Of a stretch of DNA of 64,000 nucleotides, positions 26,535 through 35,700 are shown in pieces. How positions within the stretch are numbered: the stretch's first letter is position 1; each line of letters begins with the position of its first letter. The stretch comes from Alteribacter populi (GTDB lineage Bacteria > Bacillota > Bacilli > Bacillales > Salisediminibacteriaceae), in assembly GCF_002352765.1 (NCBI RefSeq), contig NZ_KZ293963.1, positions 580,368-644,367 on the forward strand. Reading direction: 5' to 3'. The position numbers were made by a program, and so were the translations under genes. The notes under the pieces were generated by a model that was given only the letters and a program-made list of their open reading frames with translations, made no database searches and had not been told where the DNA came from.

Positions 26535-27308
26535 CTATAATCTCTTTGTTTCTCCAAAATCCATAACAATGACCTCGGGATCTTTCCGTTTACTCATCAG
26601 CTTCTTTAACTCTTCATCCTGTCCAATCATGTTTTCTACCACGGGAAAATTCTCCAGTAAATTCTCCATCATATCAGGATCAGCTGCATCCTCAACTTTA
26701 GGGAACGTATGACATGGAACAACCCTTTTAACATCCAATAAGTGACTTAACGCATAGGCAGCTTCTTTGGGTCCCATTACAAATTGACCGGCACACGACA
26801 AAATGGCAATCGAAGGATGATAGATATCTTGAATAATTTTCATATCTGCCATCACATTCGTGTCCCCCGAAATGTACACCGTTTCTCCATTGGCAGGATT
26901 CAAAACATACCCACAAGGTAATCCGACAAACTGTGGCTTACCGTGAGTTTCACCAAAGGTCGAAGTGTGGACGGCATTGACCATCGTTACTTCAAAGTCT
27001 TCAGTACGATAAGTTCCACCAAAGTTTAAAGGAAATACATGGTATCCATCCCCCATTAACTTCAAAGCAAACTCATATTGAGCGACGACTAACACCTCTG
27101 GATTACGCTTTTTCAGCTCTGCTAAACCTGATGCGTGATCAAAATGTCCATGTGTTACTAAAACAACATCGATTGTCTCTAAGTAATCTTTTTTCAAAAA
27201 GTCTTTAGGACATGCAGGGTTTTGATCCAAAAATGGATCAACCATGATTCTTGTTCCCGTATTCAACTCAACAACAAAACACGAATGTCCTAACCTTGTT
27301 AGCTTCAA
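26535..27308 (-). CDS. Metallo-beta-lactamase-fold hydrolase (UPF0173/YtkL-like)
   Basis: A 257-residue cytosolic protein. Metal ligands: HGHFDH (His53 to His58), later HTSTFG, SGDTN and a C-terminal PCHTFP His. The N-terminal LTRLGHSCFVVE is typical of the UlaG/UPF0173 group of metal-dependent hydrolases. It is somewhat longer than the ~227 residues of YtkL, with an extended helix near the end. Start is TTG, placed by AAGGGAGG seven bases upstream. The substrate is unknown. Confidence 0.85.
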   Translation of the reverse strand: MKLTRLGHSCFVVELNTGTRIMVDPFLDQNPACPKDFLKKDYLETIDVVLVTHGHFDHASGLAELKKRNPEVLVVAQYEFALKLMGDGYHVFPLNFGGTYRTEDFEVTMVNAVHTSTFGETHGKPQFVGLPCGYVLNPANGETVYISGDTNVMADMKIIQDIYHPSIAILSCAGQFVMGPKEAAYALSHLLDVKRVVPCHTFPKVEDAADPDMMENLLENFPVVENMIGQDEELKKLMSKRKDPEVIVMDFGETKRL

Positions 27309-27503
27309 TTTTTGGCCTCCCTTAAAGGATTATTTAAATAATGAGTTTTTAAATATCAAACGGTTATTAATGTATTGAATTATTTCTCTGAATATTACAA
27401 AATAAAAAATAACTAACTGGATTTTTTAATTAAAATCCAAAAAGGTCGGTTTTTTTAGAAAAAGAAATAATAAGTTTTTCAAAAGAGAAGGAGGGCAAAG
27501 GGA

Positions 27504-27860
27504 ATGTTAAGTACTTTAGAACGGAAAGTTGGCACGATTTTTATACCAGTCAAAAATGTTGAAGATGCGAGAGATTGGTACTGTAACTTGTTAGGAGTAA
27601 CTACTGATGGGGAAATTCAATTCGGACACATTTATGTTATACCACTTGAGAACGGAATAGACCTTGTACTTGATAGTAAAATTTTTGATAAACGTTACAC
27701 AGGAACGGCACCGTTGTTTCATTTTAATACGAAAAATATTCAACAAACTTATGAGGAATTTAAGGAGAATGGAATTGAACTTATAACAGAAGTTGAACAC
27801 GATCACTGGTTTAACTTTAAAGATCCGGATGAAAATGTTCTAATGGTTTGTCAGTGCTAG
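27504..27860 (+). CDS. VOC-family (glyoxalase/bleomycin-resistance fold) protein
   Basis: A 118-residue single VOC module: VGTIFIPVKNVEDARDWYCN opens the first beta-alpha-beta-beta-beta unit and HDHWFNFKDPDENVLMV closes the second, with metal-ligand-like His and Glu. These small proteins include lyases, dioxygenases and drug-binding proteins; which one this is cannot be told. ATG is preceded by AGAAGGAGGG. Confidence 0.8.
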   Translation: MLSTLERKVGTIFIPVKNVEDARDWYCNLLGVTTDGEIQFGHIYVIPLENGIDLVLDSKIFDKRYTGTAPLFHFNTKNIQQTYEEFKENGIELITEVEHDHWFNFKDPDENVLMVCQC

Positions 27861-27944
27861 GCAGACTAATTACATGGTAACTTGGTTGGGATGTAGCATG
27901 ACAGTCCGTGTCATAATGTTAAAAGAAAAGGAAGAAGGTTGAAT

Positions 27945-28406
27945 ATGAAAATCATCAACAAAGGCGAAATGAAATTGGTGGGGATTAGAGTAGTATGTGA
28001 AGGAAGTGACTACCAGATAGAAATTCCAAAAGCTGTTGAGCAATTAAAAAGACGGAAAGGTGAAATACCTTACCTAATTGACAGAAGCAAGCTCGTAGGC
28101 GCCTTTGTCGTTGAGGAAAATAGTAATAAGGAAGATGACGGTTACTGGGCTTGTCTCCAGGTGTCGGAATTTGATCAAGTACCAAAAGGAATGACAAGGC
28201 TCACGATACCCGCTCAAAGCTATGCTTATGCAAAACACAGTGGACCTGTGAAAGTCATATTTAACACATATGAGAAGTTACTGAGTGAAATAGAAGCGAG
28301 TGAATATACAAGACACCTGAATGCTTGGCATTTAGAAGTTTACCCCCATTGGACACTCGAAACAGGAGAAAACATGACAATTGAGTTGTACGATACGGTT
28401 AGATGA
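27945..28406 (+). CDS. GyrI-like/AraC effector-binding domain protein
   Basis: A 153-residue stand-alone small-molecule-binding domain of the SOUL/GyrI type (KLVGIRVVCEG at the start, GMTRLTIPAQSYAYAKHSGP in the middle, and HLEVYPHWT near the end), without a DNA-binding domain. Such proteins bind or hydrolyse xenobiotics, or protect gyrase. I used the ATG at 27,945 after GAAGAAGG. Confidence 0.8.
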   Translation: MKIINKGEMKLVGIRVVCEGSDYQIEIPKAVEQLKRRKGEIPYLIDRSKLVGAFVVEENSNKEDDGYWACLQVSEFDQVPKGMTRLTIPAQSYAYAKHSGPVKVIFNTYEKLLSEIEASEYTRHLNAWHLEVYPHWTLETGENMTIELYDTVR

Positions 28407-28428
28407 ACAGTGCTTTAATACAGCTTGA

Positions 28429-28512
28429 ACCTCGCTTGACGATGCCAGTCATGCCTACAAGATTTTTAATGATCATGAGTACGATTGTATTAAGGTTGTA
28501 TTAAAACCGTAG
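28429..28512 (+). pseudogene. Remnant: C-terminus of a zinc alcohol dehydrogenase
   Basis: Twenty-seven codons read SLDDASHAYKIFN, then DHEYDCIKVVLKP-stop, the characteristic end of the glutathione-independent formaldehyde/alcohol dehydrogenase family. Everything upstream is lost; an in-frame TGA precedes it. A relic of a deletion. Confidence 0.6.
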
Positions 28513-28536
28513 AGAAAGGAATAAACATTTTATAAA

Positions 28537-28576
28537 TGTAACAAGGTGAGCTCATGAGATAGCGCGCCTTGTTACA
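28537..28576 (+). terminator. Hairpin, probable terminator before the eps promoter
   Basis: TGTAACAAGG pairs with CCTTGTTACA. The following T tract is weak. It insulates the eps promoter from the preceding genes. Confidence 0.55.
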
Positions 28577-28690
28577 ATTTAGTTGATGAATCCCCATATG
28601 TGGTCAAGGCAGCAGCTTATTTTTAATGATTATTTATTGAGAGAAACCTTTCAACCAAAAAGTGTTTTTTATTAAATTCTGTAAATTCTA

Positions 28691-28719
28691 TTGACACGTT
28701 CTTTATTAAGAACTAAAAT
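28691..28719 (+). promoter_or_regulatory. eps operon promoter
   Basis: TTGACA (28,691-28,696) and TAAAAT (28,714-28,719) with exactly 17 bases between them. A SinR-type palindrome occupies 16 of these 17 bases, so a bound repressor would directly exclude RNA polymerase. Confidence 0.85.
28698..28713. promoter_or_regulatory. SinR-type operator 1 (eps)
   Basis: GTTCTTTATTAAGAAC, a perfect outer palindrome. The half-site fits the known SinR consensus GTTCTYT, in the inverted arrangement seen in matrix operons of Bacillus subtilis. It sits inside the promoter spacer. Confidence 0.82.
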
Positions 28720-28804
28720 GGATGTAATATTAACGATGTCATTAGTTATATCTAGTACTAAAATCTCGTATTTAAACGGTCCAATCCTTTTTTTTGGTCG
28801 TGAA

Positions 28805-28820
28805 GTTCTTTATTAAGAAC
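28805..28820. promoter_or_regulatory. SinR-type operator 2 (eps)
   Basis: A second, identical GTTCTTTATTAAGAAC 107 bases downstream of the first, in the epsA leader. Two spaced operators would allow co-operative or looping repression. Confidence 0.82.
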
Positions 28821-28866
28821 GAAACAATGACTCATTTTACTTAATAAAAACAAGAAGGTGATAGGT

Positions 28867-29577
28867 ATGGAAACAAAAAAGAGTAAAGAAATCGAGGTTA
28901 AAAAGATTTTTGATACTCTTAAAAAGCGGTTGTGGGTCATCCTTTTAATTACATTCATATCCACAACAGCTGGCGCGATTCATTCTTATTACTTTCAGCC
29001 AACGCCTATTTACGAATCATCAGCAAGAATCATTATTCGAGAAGATTCCGGTTTTATGAACACGCTTAAAGTGTTTATAAAAGAGCCTCCAGTAATGGAA
29101 GCTGTCATTGAAGAACTTCAATTGAACCGTTCTCCAGAAGCATTAAGCACACAAATCCAAGTTCAGGACGTCGAAGGCTCCCAGATCGTAAGAATCATTG
29201 TCCATGATACAAACCCGGAAACCGCAGTACAAATCGCGAATACCACGGCAAGTATATATAAAGCAGTTGTTGCAGACACCTTGAATTTTACTGAGGTTGA
29301 CTCTTTATCAGAAGCTGTTGCAAGTGATAACGAACAACCAATAAATCCTACAAGTAATCGCTCAATAAAAATCACATTCATTATGGGAATAATAGTTGGC
29401 ATTGGTTATGTTTTTCTCTTGGACAGTTTAGACAACAGACTAAGGTCGCAACGTGAAATCGAAAAACTACTTCAAGTCCCGGTTTTAGGGAGTGTGTCAA
29501 AAATAAACAAAAAAACGATCGTTAAGAATAAAAATAAAAAAGAGAGTCCATCATTCAGGGGTGAAACGATTGGTTAA
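28867..29577 (+). CDS. epsA: Chain-length determinant/BY-kinase activator EpsA (Wzz family)
   Basis: A 236-residue membrane protein: a short cytosolic N-terminus, one helix at about 22-42 (LWVILLITFISTTAGAIHSYY), an extracytoplasmic Wzz domain, and a second helix at about 172-190 preceded by PINPTSNRS, the proline-rich motif of the family, then a basic cytosolic tail that would contact the kinase. It is the modulator half of a split BY-kinase that controls polymer length. ATG chosen at 28,867 after AGAAGGTGATAGG. It overlaps epsB by 17 bases. Confidence 0.9.
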   Translation: METKKSKEIEVKKIFDTLKKRLWVILLITFISTTAGAIHSYYFQPTPIYESSARIIIREDSGFMNTLKVFIKEPPVMEAVIEELQLNRSPEALSTQIQVQDVEGSQIVRIIVHDTNPETAVQIANTTASIYKAVVADTLNFTEVDSLSEAVASDNEQPINPTSNRSIKITFIMGIIVGIGYVFLLDSLDNRLRSQREIEKLLQVPVLGSVSKINKKTIVKNKNKKESPSFRGETIG

Positions 29578-30238
29578 CTTATTGAAAAGTAGAAAAGTAC
29601 CTGCATTCTTTAATAATCCTAGTTCTATAATCGCCAATGAATATGAAAAAATTAGAATAAACCTAGAGTTTTCTTCTTTTGAAACGAAAAGTCGAGTATT
29701 AATTATCACCTCTCCCGGATTTGGTGAGGGGAAATCTACAACAGTAGCAAATCTAGCTGTTTCATTAGCACAGGAAGGAAAAAATGTGTTATTAATAGAT
29801 ACCGATGTAAAGGACCCTACGATCCATAAAATGTTTAAAATGAAAAACGCTATCGGTTTAACCAACTTTTTATCGGGGCAAAAAAAAATGGAGGAAATAG
29901 TAAATCGAACTGAAATTGCAAGACTGAAATTAATAACTAGTGGTCCAGTACCACATGATTCGGAAAAAATATTCAAGTCCAGGCTAATGGAAACCTTAAT
30001 TACTGAAGGCTTAAAGCAATATGATTACGTCCTATTCGATTCTCCACCAGTGCTGGAGGGAGACGAAGCTAAAGTCGTTGCTAGTCGATGCGAAGGGGTC
30101 ATTCTCGTTATTCGTAATGGTAAAACGGAAGACACATTAGCACTAGAAGCAAAAAAATCATTAGAAACATCCAATGCAAAATTGCTTGGTGTCATTTTGA
30201 ATGGTAAACCCCGTGGATTCTTTAAAAAGAACAAATGA
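29561..30238 (+). CDS. epsB: BY-type tyrosine kinase EpsB (CpsD/CapB family)
   Basis: A 225-residue cytosolic P-loop kinase with Walker A SPGFGEGKSTTVANLA, Walker A' VLLIDTDVKDPTIH and Walker B YVLFDSPPVLEG. It partners EpsA. The start is GTG, overlapping the epsA end. The C-terminus (LNGKPRGFFKKNK) has no tyrosine cluster, which most BY-kinases use for autophosphorylation. Nearly 290 non-coding bases follow before epsC. Confidence 0.9.
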   Translation: MKRLVNLLKSRKVPAFFNNPSSIIANEYEKIRINLEFSSFETKSRVLIITSPGFGEGKSTTVANLAVSLAQEGKNVLLIDTDVKDPTIHKMFKMKNAIGLTNFLSGQKKMEEIVNRTEIARLKLITSGPVPHDSEKIFKSRLMETLITEGLKQYDYVLFDSPPVLEGDEAKVVASRCEGVILVIRNGKTEDTLALEAKKSLETSNAKLLGVILNGKPRGFFKKNK

Positions 30239-30276
30239 AATCAAATATAATAACGTTTTATTTTTTTAGCTAAGTT

Positions 30277-30292
30277 GTTCTTTATTTCGAAC
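30277..30292. promoter_or_regulatory. Weak SinR-type site between epsB and epsC
   Basis: GTTCTTTATTTCGAAC: the left half is a perfect GTTCTTT, the right half is GTTCGAA. It may be a relic or an internal roadblock site. Confidence 0.45.
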
Positions 30293-30304
30293 GAATCGAA
30301 AATC

Positions 30305-30440
30305 CAAATGTTTGGTGATGTCTCCTTGCCAATATCTATGGGGGCACTCGATCATGCTGTGGGTTAATAGCCTTAGATGCTCGTCATCAAAAGTGTGGTG
30401 TGAGGGTGGGTTAAATGCCCAATTTATTTAATTTTTTTAA
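30305..30440 (+). ncRNA. Probable EAR (eps-associated RNA) antitermination element
   Basis: The long epsB-epsC gap holds a G-rich structured-looking segment. It includes GGTGATGTCTCCTTGCC, GGGTTAATAGCC and GGGTTAAATGCCC, followed by a T-rich stretch. In Bacillus the EAR element, which makes RNA polymerase resist termination through the long eps operon, sits in exactly this place. Call rests on position and general appearance; I cannot run a covariance model, so the boundaries are approximate. Confidence 0.65.
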
Positions 30441-30524
30441 TGGTTCGGTAATGGTTACCGGCTCATTAAAAACATTAAATGTTAAGCACCTACTTTTAAA
30501 AAAGGTGAAAAGGGAGGTTCGATT

Positions 30525-32369
30525 ATGGCTTATCAAAAGAGGCTATCTCTCCTCGTTCTCATTGATTCATTTTTTATACTAACGACGATATTGATAAGCA
30601 GCATATTATTAAAATATTCATTAATTTTCTTTGCTCCAATTCTAATTTTAACCGCAATGACATTACTGATCAGCCACCATTTCTTGTCATTATTTTATAA
30701 ACTCTATAAAAAAGCATGGGAATACGCCAGTATTGGGGAATTATTGATTATTTTAAAAACCGTAACATTTTCAATTGCAATTGTCGCTTTGTTACAACAA
30801 GTCGCCTTCCAGGAAATCCATTTACGCCTTCTTACGATCATTTGGTTACTTCAGATGGGGATGATAGGAGGATCGCGATTTAGTTGGAGAGTTATTCGCG
30901 ATACATACTTAATAAAGAATGAAAACAAAACCCGGACATTAATCATTGGAGCAGGTTCTGCCGGAACTATGGTAGCCAGACAACTATTAAATAATAGGGA
31001 AACAGAACTATTACCAGTAGCTTTTGTTGATGACAATGTAAATAAACATAATCTTGACGTTCTAGGCATCCCCGTCATAGGCGGAATAGATCAGCTTGAG
31101 AATACAGTACGAAATTTTAACATCGAAAATATCGTCATCGCTATTCCTTCTTTGCGAAAAAAAGAACTAAATATCATTTTCAAAGAATGCGCGAAAACAA
31201 AAGTAAAAACGAGAATATTACCTATGATTGAGGACCTAGTAACCGGGAAGATATCCGTAAATCAATTTCGCGAAGTAAAAGTTGAGGATTTATTAGGCAG
31301 AGACCCAGTGGAATTGGATACAAATGGGATAGCAAAGTATATTTCAAATCACGTAGTCTTAGTAACTGGAGCCGGTGGATCCATTGGATCAGAGATTTGC
31401 CGTCAAATTTCTAACTTTAAACCCGATAAATTGGTGCTACTAGGTCATGGAGAAAATAGCATTTATTCAATCGAGATGGAACTAAAAGTTGCATACAAAG
31501 ATACAAACATAGCATTCGTCACAGAAATTGCAGATATCCAGGATTCAAAAAAAATGCTTTCGATTATGAAGAAACATCGTCCTCATGTCGTTTATCATGC
31601 GGCAGCTCATAAACATGTACCACTAATGGAGCGAAATCCGGAAGAAGCAGTAAAAAACAATATGATTGGAACGATGAATGTGGCAAAAGCTGCAAGCAAA
31701 CACGAGGTAAAAACGTTTGTCATGATTTCTTCTGATAAAGCGGTGAATCCAACAAGTGTAATGGGAGCAACAAAAAGGTTAGCCGAAATGATCATTTATG
31801 ACATGGATCGAAAAAGTAACACAAAGTTCATTACCGTTCGTTTCGGAAATGTCTTAGGCAGTCGCGGTAGTGTTATTCCCTTATTTAAAAAACAAATACA
31901 AAGAGGCGGTCCCGTTACAGTCACTCATCCAGAAATGGTCCGTTACTTTATGACCATCCCAGAAGCATCGAGGTTAGTTATTCAAGCCGGAAGTTTAGCT
32001 AGGGGAGGAGAAACATTTGTACTGGATATGGGAGACCCAGTAAAAATTGTTGACCTTGCCAAAAACTTAATTAAGCTCTCAGGCTACGCTGTTGAAGAAA
32101 TAGGCATTGAATATTCAGGTATGAGACCAGGAGAAAAACTATTTGAAGAGTTATTAAATAAACAAGAAATTCAAGAGCCACAAATTTACCCGAAAATATA
32201 TATAGGGAAATCAGCAGAAATCTTCATAGATGAGATAGAAGAAATAATGTCTACTTATACACTCTACGAACTAGAAAACTTAAGAAATCAAATTCTAAAT
32301 TTAGCAAATCGTAAAATAACAAAAAAAGATCGTTTAGAAGAAAAAGTAATGGTATCACTACAAGGTTAA
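30525..32369 (+). CDS. epsC: UDP-sugar 4,6-dehydratase EpsC
   Basis: A 614-residue membrane enzyme: four N-terminal helices (about 10-110), a first Rossmann-like domain (IIGAGSAGTMVARQL) and the extended SDR catalytic domain (TGAGGSIGSEICRQI, HAAAHKHVPLMERNP, SSDKAVNPTSVMGATKR). It converts UDP-GlcNAc (or a similar sugar) to a 4-keto-6-deoxy sugar, the first step towards bacillosamine-like residues finished by EpsN and EpsM. ATG follows AGGGAGG. Confidence 0.92.
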   Translation: MAYQKRLSLLVLIDSFFILTTILISSILLKYSLIFFAPILILTAMTLLISHHFLSLFYKLYKKAWEYASIGELLIILKTVTFSIAIVALLQQVAFQEIHLRLLTIIWLLQMGMIGGSRFSWRVIRDTYLIKNENKTRTLIIGAGSAGTMVARQLLNNRETELLPVAFVDDNVNKHNLDVLGIPVIGGIDQLENTVRNFNIENIVIAIPSLRKKELNIIFKECAKTKVKTRILPMIEDLVTGKISVNQFREVKVEDLLGRDPVELDTNGIAKYISNHVVLVTGAGGSIGSEICRQISNFKPDKLVLLGHGENSIYSIEMELKVAYKDTNIAFVTEIADIQDSKKMLSIMKKHRPHVVYHAAAHKHVPLMERNPEEAVKNNMIGTMNVAKAASKHEVKTFVMISSDKAVNPTSVMGATKRLAEMIIYDMDRKSNTKFITVRFGNVLGSRGSVIPLFKKQIQRGGPVTVTHPEMVRYFMTIPEASRLVIQAGSLARGGETFVLDMGDPVKIVDLAKNLIKLSGYAVEEIGIEYSGMRPGEKLFEELLNKQEIQEPQIYPKIYIGKSAEIFIDEIEEIMSTYTLYELENLRNQILNLANRKITKKDRLEEKVMVSLQG

Positions 32370-32548
32370 TTACTATAAAAATGAGCTTTGTGGAGATGCT
32401 TTACGCATCGTTATTGTTTTTGTGAAATAATAGTATTTATACAATATATATCCACTCTCTAAGGTGTATCTCTTATTAGGGATTTATGAAAACTAGAGAA
32501 TGCGGGAGTATTCGGAAGGAAATTAAATTTTATTGAGGGAGTGATCAT

Positions 32549-33427
32549 ATGAATGTAAGAAAAGCTATCATTCCAGCAGCAGGACTTGGAACGCGCTTTC
32601 TTCCAGCAACAAAAGCGATGCCTAAGGAAATGCTGCCAATTGTAGATAAGCCAACAATTCAATATATTGTAGAGGAAGCAGTAGAATCAGGGATAGAGGA
32701 TATTATCATCGTCACAGGCAGGGGGAAAAGGGCCATTGAAGATCACTTTGATCACTCGTTTGAACTTGAACAAAATTTACTGAAGAAAGGAAAAATGGAA
32801 CTATTAGACGAAGTCCAAAAATCTTCGAAACTTGTTGATATACATTACATAAGACAAAAAGAGCCAAAAGGCCTTGGTCATGCCATATGGTGTGCCCGTA
32901 AATTTATAGGTGATGAACCATTTGCCGTTTTATTAGGTGATGATATTGTTCGTGCTCAAAAACCTTGCTTGAAACAACTAATCGAACAGTATAATCACTA
33001 CAGAGCATCAATCCTAGGTGTGCAAACCGTTGAGGATGATGAGGTTTCCAGATATGGGATCGTCGATGGAAAGAAAATCGGAAGTCGGTTTTATGGTGTT
33101 AATCATTTGATTGAGAAACCAAAGAAAGAAGATGCCCCATCCAACCTAGCAATTTTAGGTCGCTATATTCTTAGCCCAAAGATTTTTGACCTGTTAGGTA
33201 GCCAGGAGCCCGGGTCTGGTGGTGAAATTCAATTAACCGATGCAATTGCTCGCCTAAAACACATAGAAGCTGTTTATGCTTATAATTTTGAAGGTGTTCG
33301 CTATGATGTAGGTGAAAAAATGGGGTTTATACAAACAACCATCGAAATGGCGCTTGAGCGGGAGGATTTAAAAAATAGTTTACTAGATTACCTTTCTAGA
33401 GTAGTGGAAAAAGAATTCATTAAATAG
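32549..33427 (+). CDS. galU: UTP-glucose-1-phosphate uridylyltransferase
   Basis: A 292-residue nucleotidyltransferase with the classical GLGTRFLPATKAMPKEMLP signature and, further on, a DDI metal site and the IEKP segment. It makes UDP-glucose for the polymer, and GalE at the far end of the cluster could turn it into UDP-galactose. ATG is preceded by GAGGGAGTG. Its presence inside an eps cluster is an addition compared with the Bacillus subtilis operon. Confidence 0.92.
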   Translation: MNVRKAIIPAAGLGTRFLPATKAMPKEMLPIVDKPTIQYIVEEAVESGIEDIIIVTGRGKRAIEDHFDHSFELEQNLLKKGKMELLDEVQKSSKLVDIHYIRQKEPKGLGHAIWCARKFIGDEPFAVLLGDDIVRAQKPCLKQLIEQYNHYRASILGVQTVEDDEVSRYGIVDGKKIGSRFYGVNHLIEKPKKEDAPSNLAILGRYILSPKIFDLLGSQEPGSGGEIQLTDAIARLKHIEAVYAYNFEGVRYDVGEKMGFIQTTIEMALEREDLKNSLLDYLSRVVEKEFIK

Positions 33428-33437
33428 GCTGGGGTTG

Positions 33438-34601
33438 ATGATAGCAATGCCTAAAAAAATCTTATTTTGTGCAACAGTCGATTATCATTTTAAGGCTTTT
33501 CATTTACCCTATATGAAGTGGTTTAAAGAACAGGGGTGGGAAGTTCATGTTGCAGCTGCTGGAACGATTAATTTGCCGTTAACTGATATCAAGTTCAATC
33601 TTCCAATACACAGATCTCCTTTCAACCTGGCAAATATAAAAGCCTACAATGAACTTAAGACAATTATAGATAAAGAAAACTATACATTGATCCATTGCCA
33701 TACACCTATAGGGGGAGTGCTTGCTCGATTTGCAGCAAGAAAAGCCAGAAGGTATGGAACAAAGGTCATTTATACTGCACACGGATTCCATTTTTGCAAA
33801 GGGGCACCACTAGTTAACTGGTTAGTCTATTACCCAATTGAAAAACATCTCTCTCGATTTACAGACTGTCTTATAACCATTAATACTGAAGACTACAATT
33901 TAGCACATAAACATCGGTTTAATGCGGGGAGTATTGACCATGTTCATGGTGTTGGGATAGACATAGAACGCTTTAAGCCGTTAGATGAATTATTAAAAAA
34001 AGAACGAAGAAAGCAATATGGCTATCACCGTGATGATTTATTACTCTTTTACGCTGCTGAATTCAACAAAAACAAAAACCAACAGCTACTTATAAAAGTC
34101 CTTGCTAAGATAAAAAAAGAGCTGTCACAAGCTCGTCTTATCTTAGCTGGTACGGGGGCACAAGTAGATGAGTGTAGACATATAGCGAATTCTCTTGGAG
34201 TAGAAAATGCAGTTGATTTTCTCGGCTTTCGAAAGGACATTCATCAGATGTTACCAATGTGTGATATAGCTGTCAGTTCCAGCTTTCGTGAAGGATTGCC
34301 TGTAAACATTATGGAGGCAATGGCTTGTGGGCTCCCGGTTGTGGTTAGTGATAATAGGGGGCATAAAGAACTTGTTCGAAATAATGAAAATGGATCGATA
34401 ATAGATATAAAAGATATAAACGGTTTCGTAGAACAACTGACTCTACTTGGGAAAAATGAAGAATTAAGAAAAAACCTAGGCTTAAATGGAAGGCAAACGA
34501 TAAAAAATCAATATTGTATTAAAAAAATATTAGAAGAAAAGGAAATCATCTATTCGAGATTCTTAAATAAGAGGGGGGATTATGAGTGGGCGGTCCAATA
34601 A
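33438..34601 (+). CDS. epsD: Glycosyltransferase family 4, EpsD-like
   Basis: A ~387-residue GT-B enzyme. The N-terminal half begins KILFCATVDYHFKAFHLPYM (membrane-acceptor side), and the C-terminal donor half has FREGLPVNIMEAMACGLPVV, the EX7E motif of retaining glycosyltransferases. Either of two closely spaced ATGs (33,438 or 33,447) may be the start; GGCTGGGG precedes both. It overlaps the next gene by 16 bases. Confidence 0.85.
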   Translation: MIAMPKKILFCATVDYHFKAFHLPYMKWFKEQGWEVHVAAAGTINLPLTDIKFNLPIHRSPFNLANIKAYNELKTIIDKENYTLIHCHTPIGGVLARFAARKARRYGTKVIYTAHGFHFCKGAPLVNWLVYYPIEKHLSRFTDCLITINTEDYNLAHKHRFNAGSIDHVHGVGIDIERFKPLDELLKKERRKQYGYHRDDLLLFYAAEFNKNKNQQLLIKVLAKIKKELSQARLILAGTGAQVDECRHIANSLGVENAVDFLGFRKDIHQMLPMCDIAVSSSFREGLPVNIMEAMACGLPVVVSDNRGHKELVRNNENGSIIDIKDINGFVEQLTLLGKNEELRKNLGLNGRQTIKNQYCIKKILEEKEIIYSRFLNKRGDYEWAVQ

Positions 34602-35689
34602 GGGTTTTGCATGTCGTAGTCAATATGAATCGTGGAGGTGCCGAAACCCTTCTTATGAATTTATATCGAAATGTCGATCGCAGCAAGGTACAATTTGATT
34701 TCCTCACTTGTAAAAAAGGAGTATTCGATGATGAAATTATCCAACTTGGGGGGATCATACATCGAATTCCATATATTTCGGAATCAGGTCATTTTGGATT
34801 TAAAAAAGCGTTACAACGTTTCTTTGAATCGCATTCAGAGTATAGGATTGTTCATTCACACTTGGATAAAATGAGTGGAATTGTACTCAATACTGCTAAG
34901 GAAAGTAATATTCCAATTCGAATTGCTCACAGCCATAATACAAACAGTGAGGGAAAGACTGCGGCTAAGCTATACAAATGGTATATAGGAAACTATATCT
35001 TAAAGAGTGCCACACATTTACTTGCTTGTTCGAATGCTGCTGCAAAATGGCTTTTTAAGAATGAAATTGGTCGCGTTCAAGTTTTAAAAAATGGCATAGA
35101 GAGTGACAACTTTACTTATTCTCAAGACCAGAGAAAAAAGATTAGAGGAGAGTTGGAACTAAAGAAAGATGATTTTGTAATCGGGCATGTTGGACGTTTT
35201 AATCATCAAAAAAATCACGATTTTCTTATCGATGTTTTTGCTCAAATAAATCAGGCGATACCTCAGTCAAAACTGATATTGGTAGGTGATGGACAGTTAA
35301 GAGAAAAGATGGAAAAGAAAATTTTAAAATTAAATTTAAATAAGCAAGTGTTTGTAATTGGAGTTCGTAGTGATATTTCTCAGCTACTACAAGGTTTTGA
35401 TTTATTTATGTTCCCCTCTCTTCATGAAGGATTACCAGTCACTCTAATTGAAGCCCAAGCAGCTGGGTTACCTTGTGTCGTCTCAGATGTCATTACCAAA
35501 GAAGTAGATATGGAAGTGAATTTAGTTGAATTTGTTTCTATAACTAATAAAGCACAATGGATAGATAAAGTAATAGAAATCGCTGAAGGGCCGTTAAGAC
35601 GTGTAGAGGCGAAAAGTAATTTATCCAAAAAAGGCTATGATATTAAGAATACTGCAGAATGGACGCAAATGTTTTATTTATCAGTATAG
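34586..35689 (+). CDS. epsF: Glycosyltransferase, EpsF-like
   Basis: A 367-residue GT-B enzyme starting at GTG five bases after GAGGGGGGAT. VLHVVVNMNRGGAETLLMNL opens the acceptor domain, and SLHEGLPVTLIEAQAAGLP carries the EX7E-type donor site. The sequence follows Bacillus EpsF along its length. It adds a sugar to the lipid-linked repeat unit on the cytosolic face. Confidence 0.87.
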   Translation: MGGPIRVLHVVVNMNRGGAETLLMNLYRNVDRSKVQFDFLTCKKGVFDDEIIQLGGIIHRIPYISESGHFGFKKALQRFFESHSEYRIVHSHLDKMSGIVLNTAKESNIPIRIAHSHNTNSEGKTAAKLYKWYIGNYILKSATHLLACSNAAAKWLFKNEIGRVQVLKNGIESDNFTYSQDQRKKIRGELELKKDDFVIGHVGRFNHQKNHDFLIDVFAQINQAIPQSKLILVGDGQLREKMEKKILKLNLNKQVFVIGVRSDISQLLQGFDLFMFPSLHEGLPVTLIEAQAAGLPCVVSDVITKEVDMEVNLVEFVSITNKAQWIDKVIEIAEGPLRRVEAKSNLSKKGYDIKNTAEWTQMFYLSV

Positions 35690-35700
35690 AGGTGAAGAGT

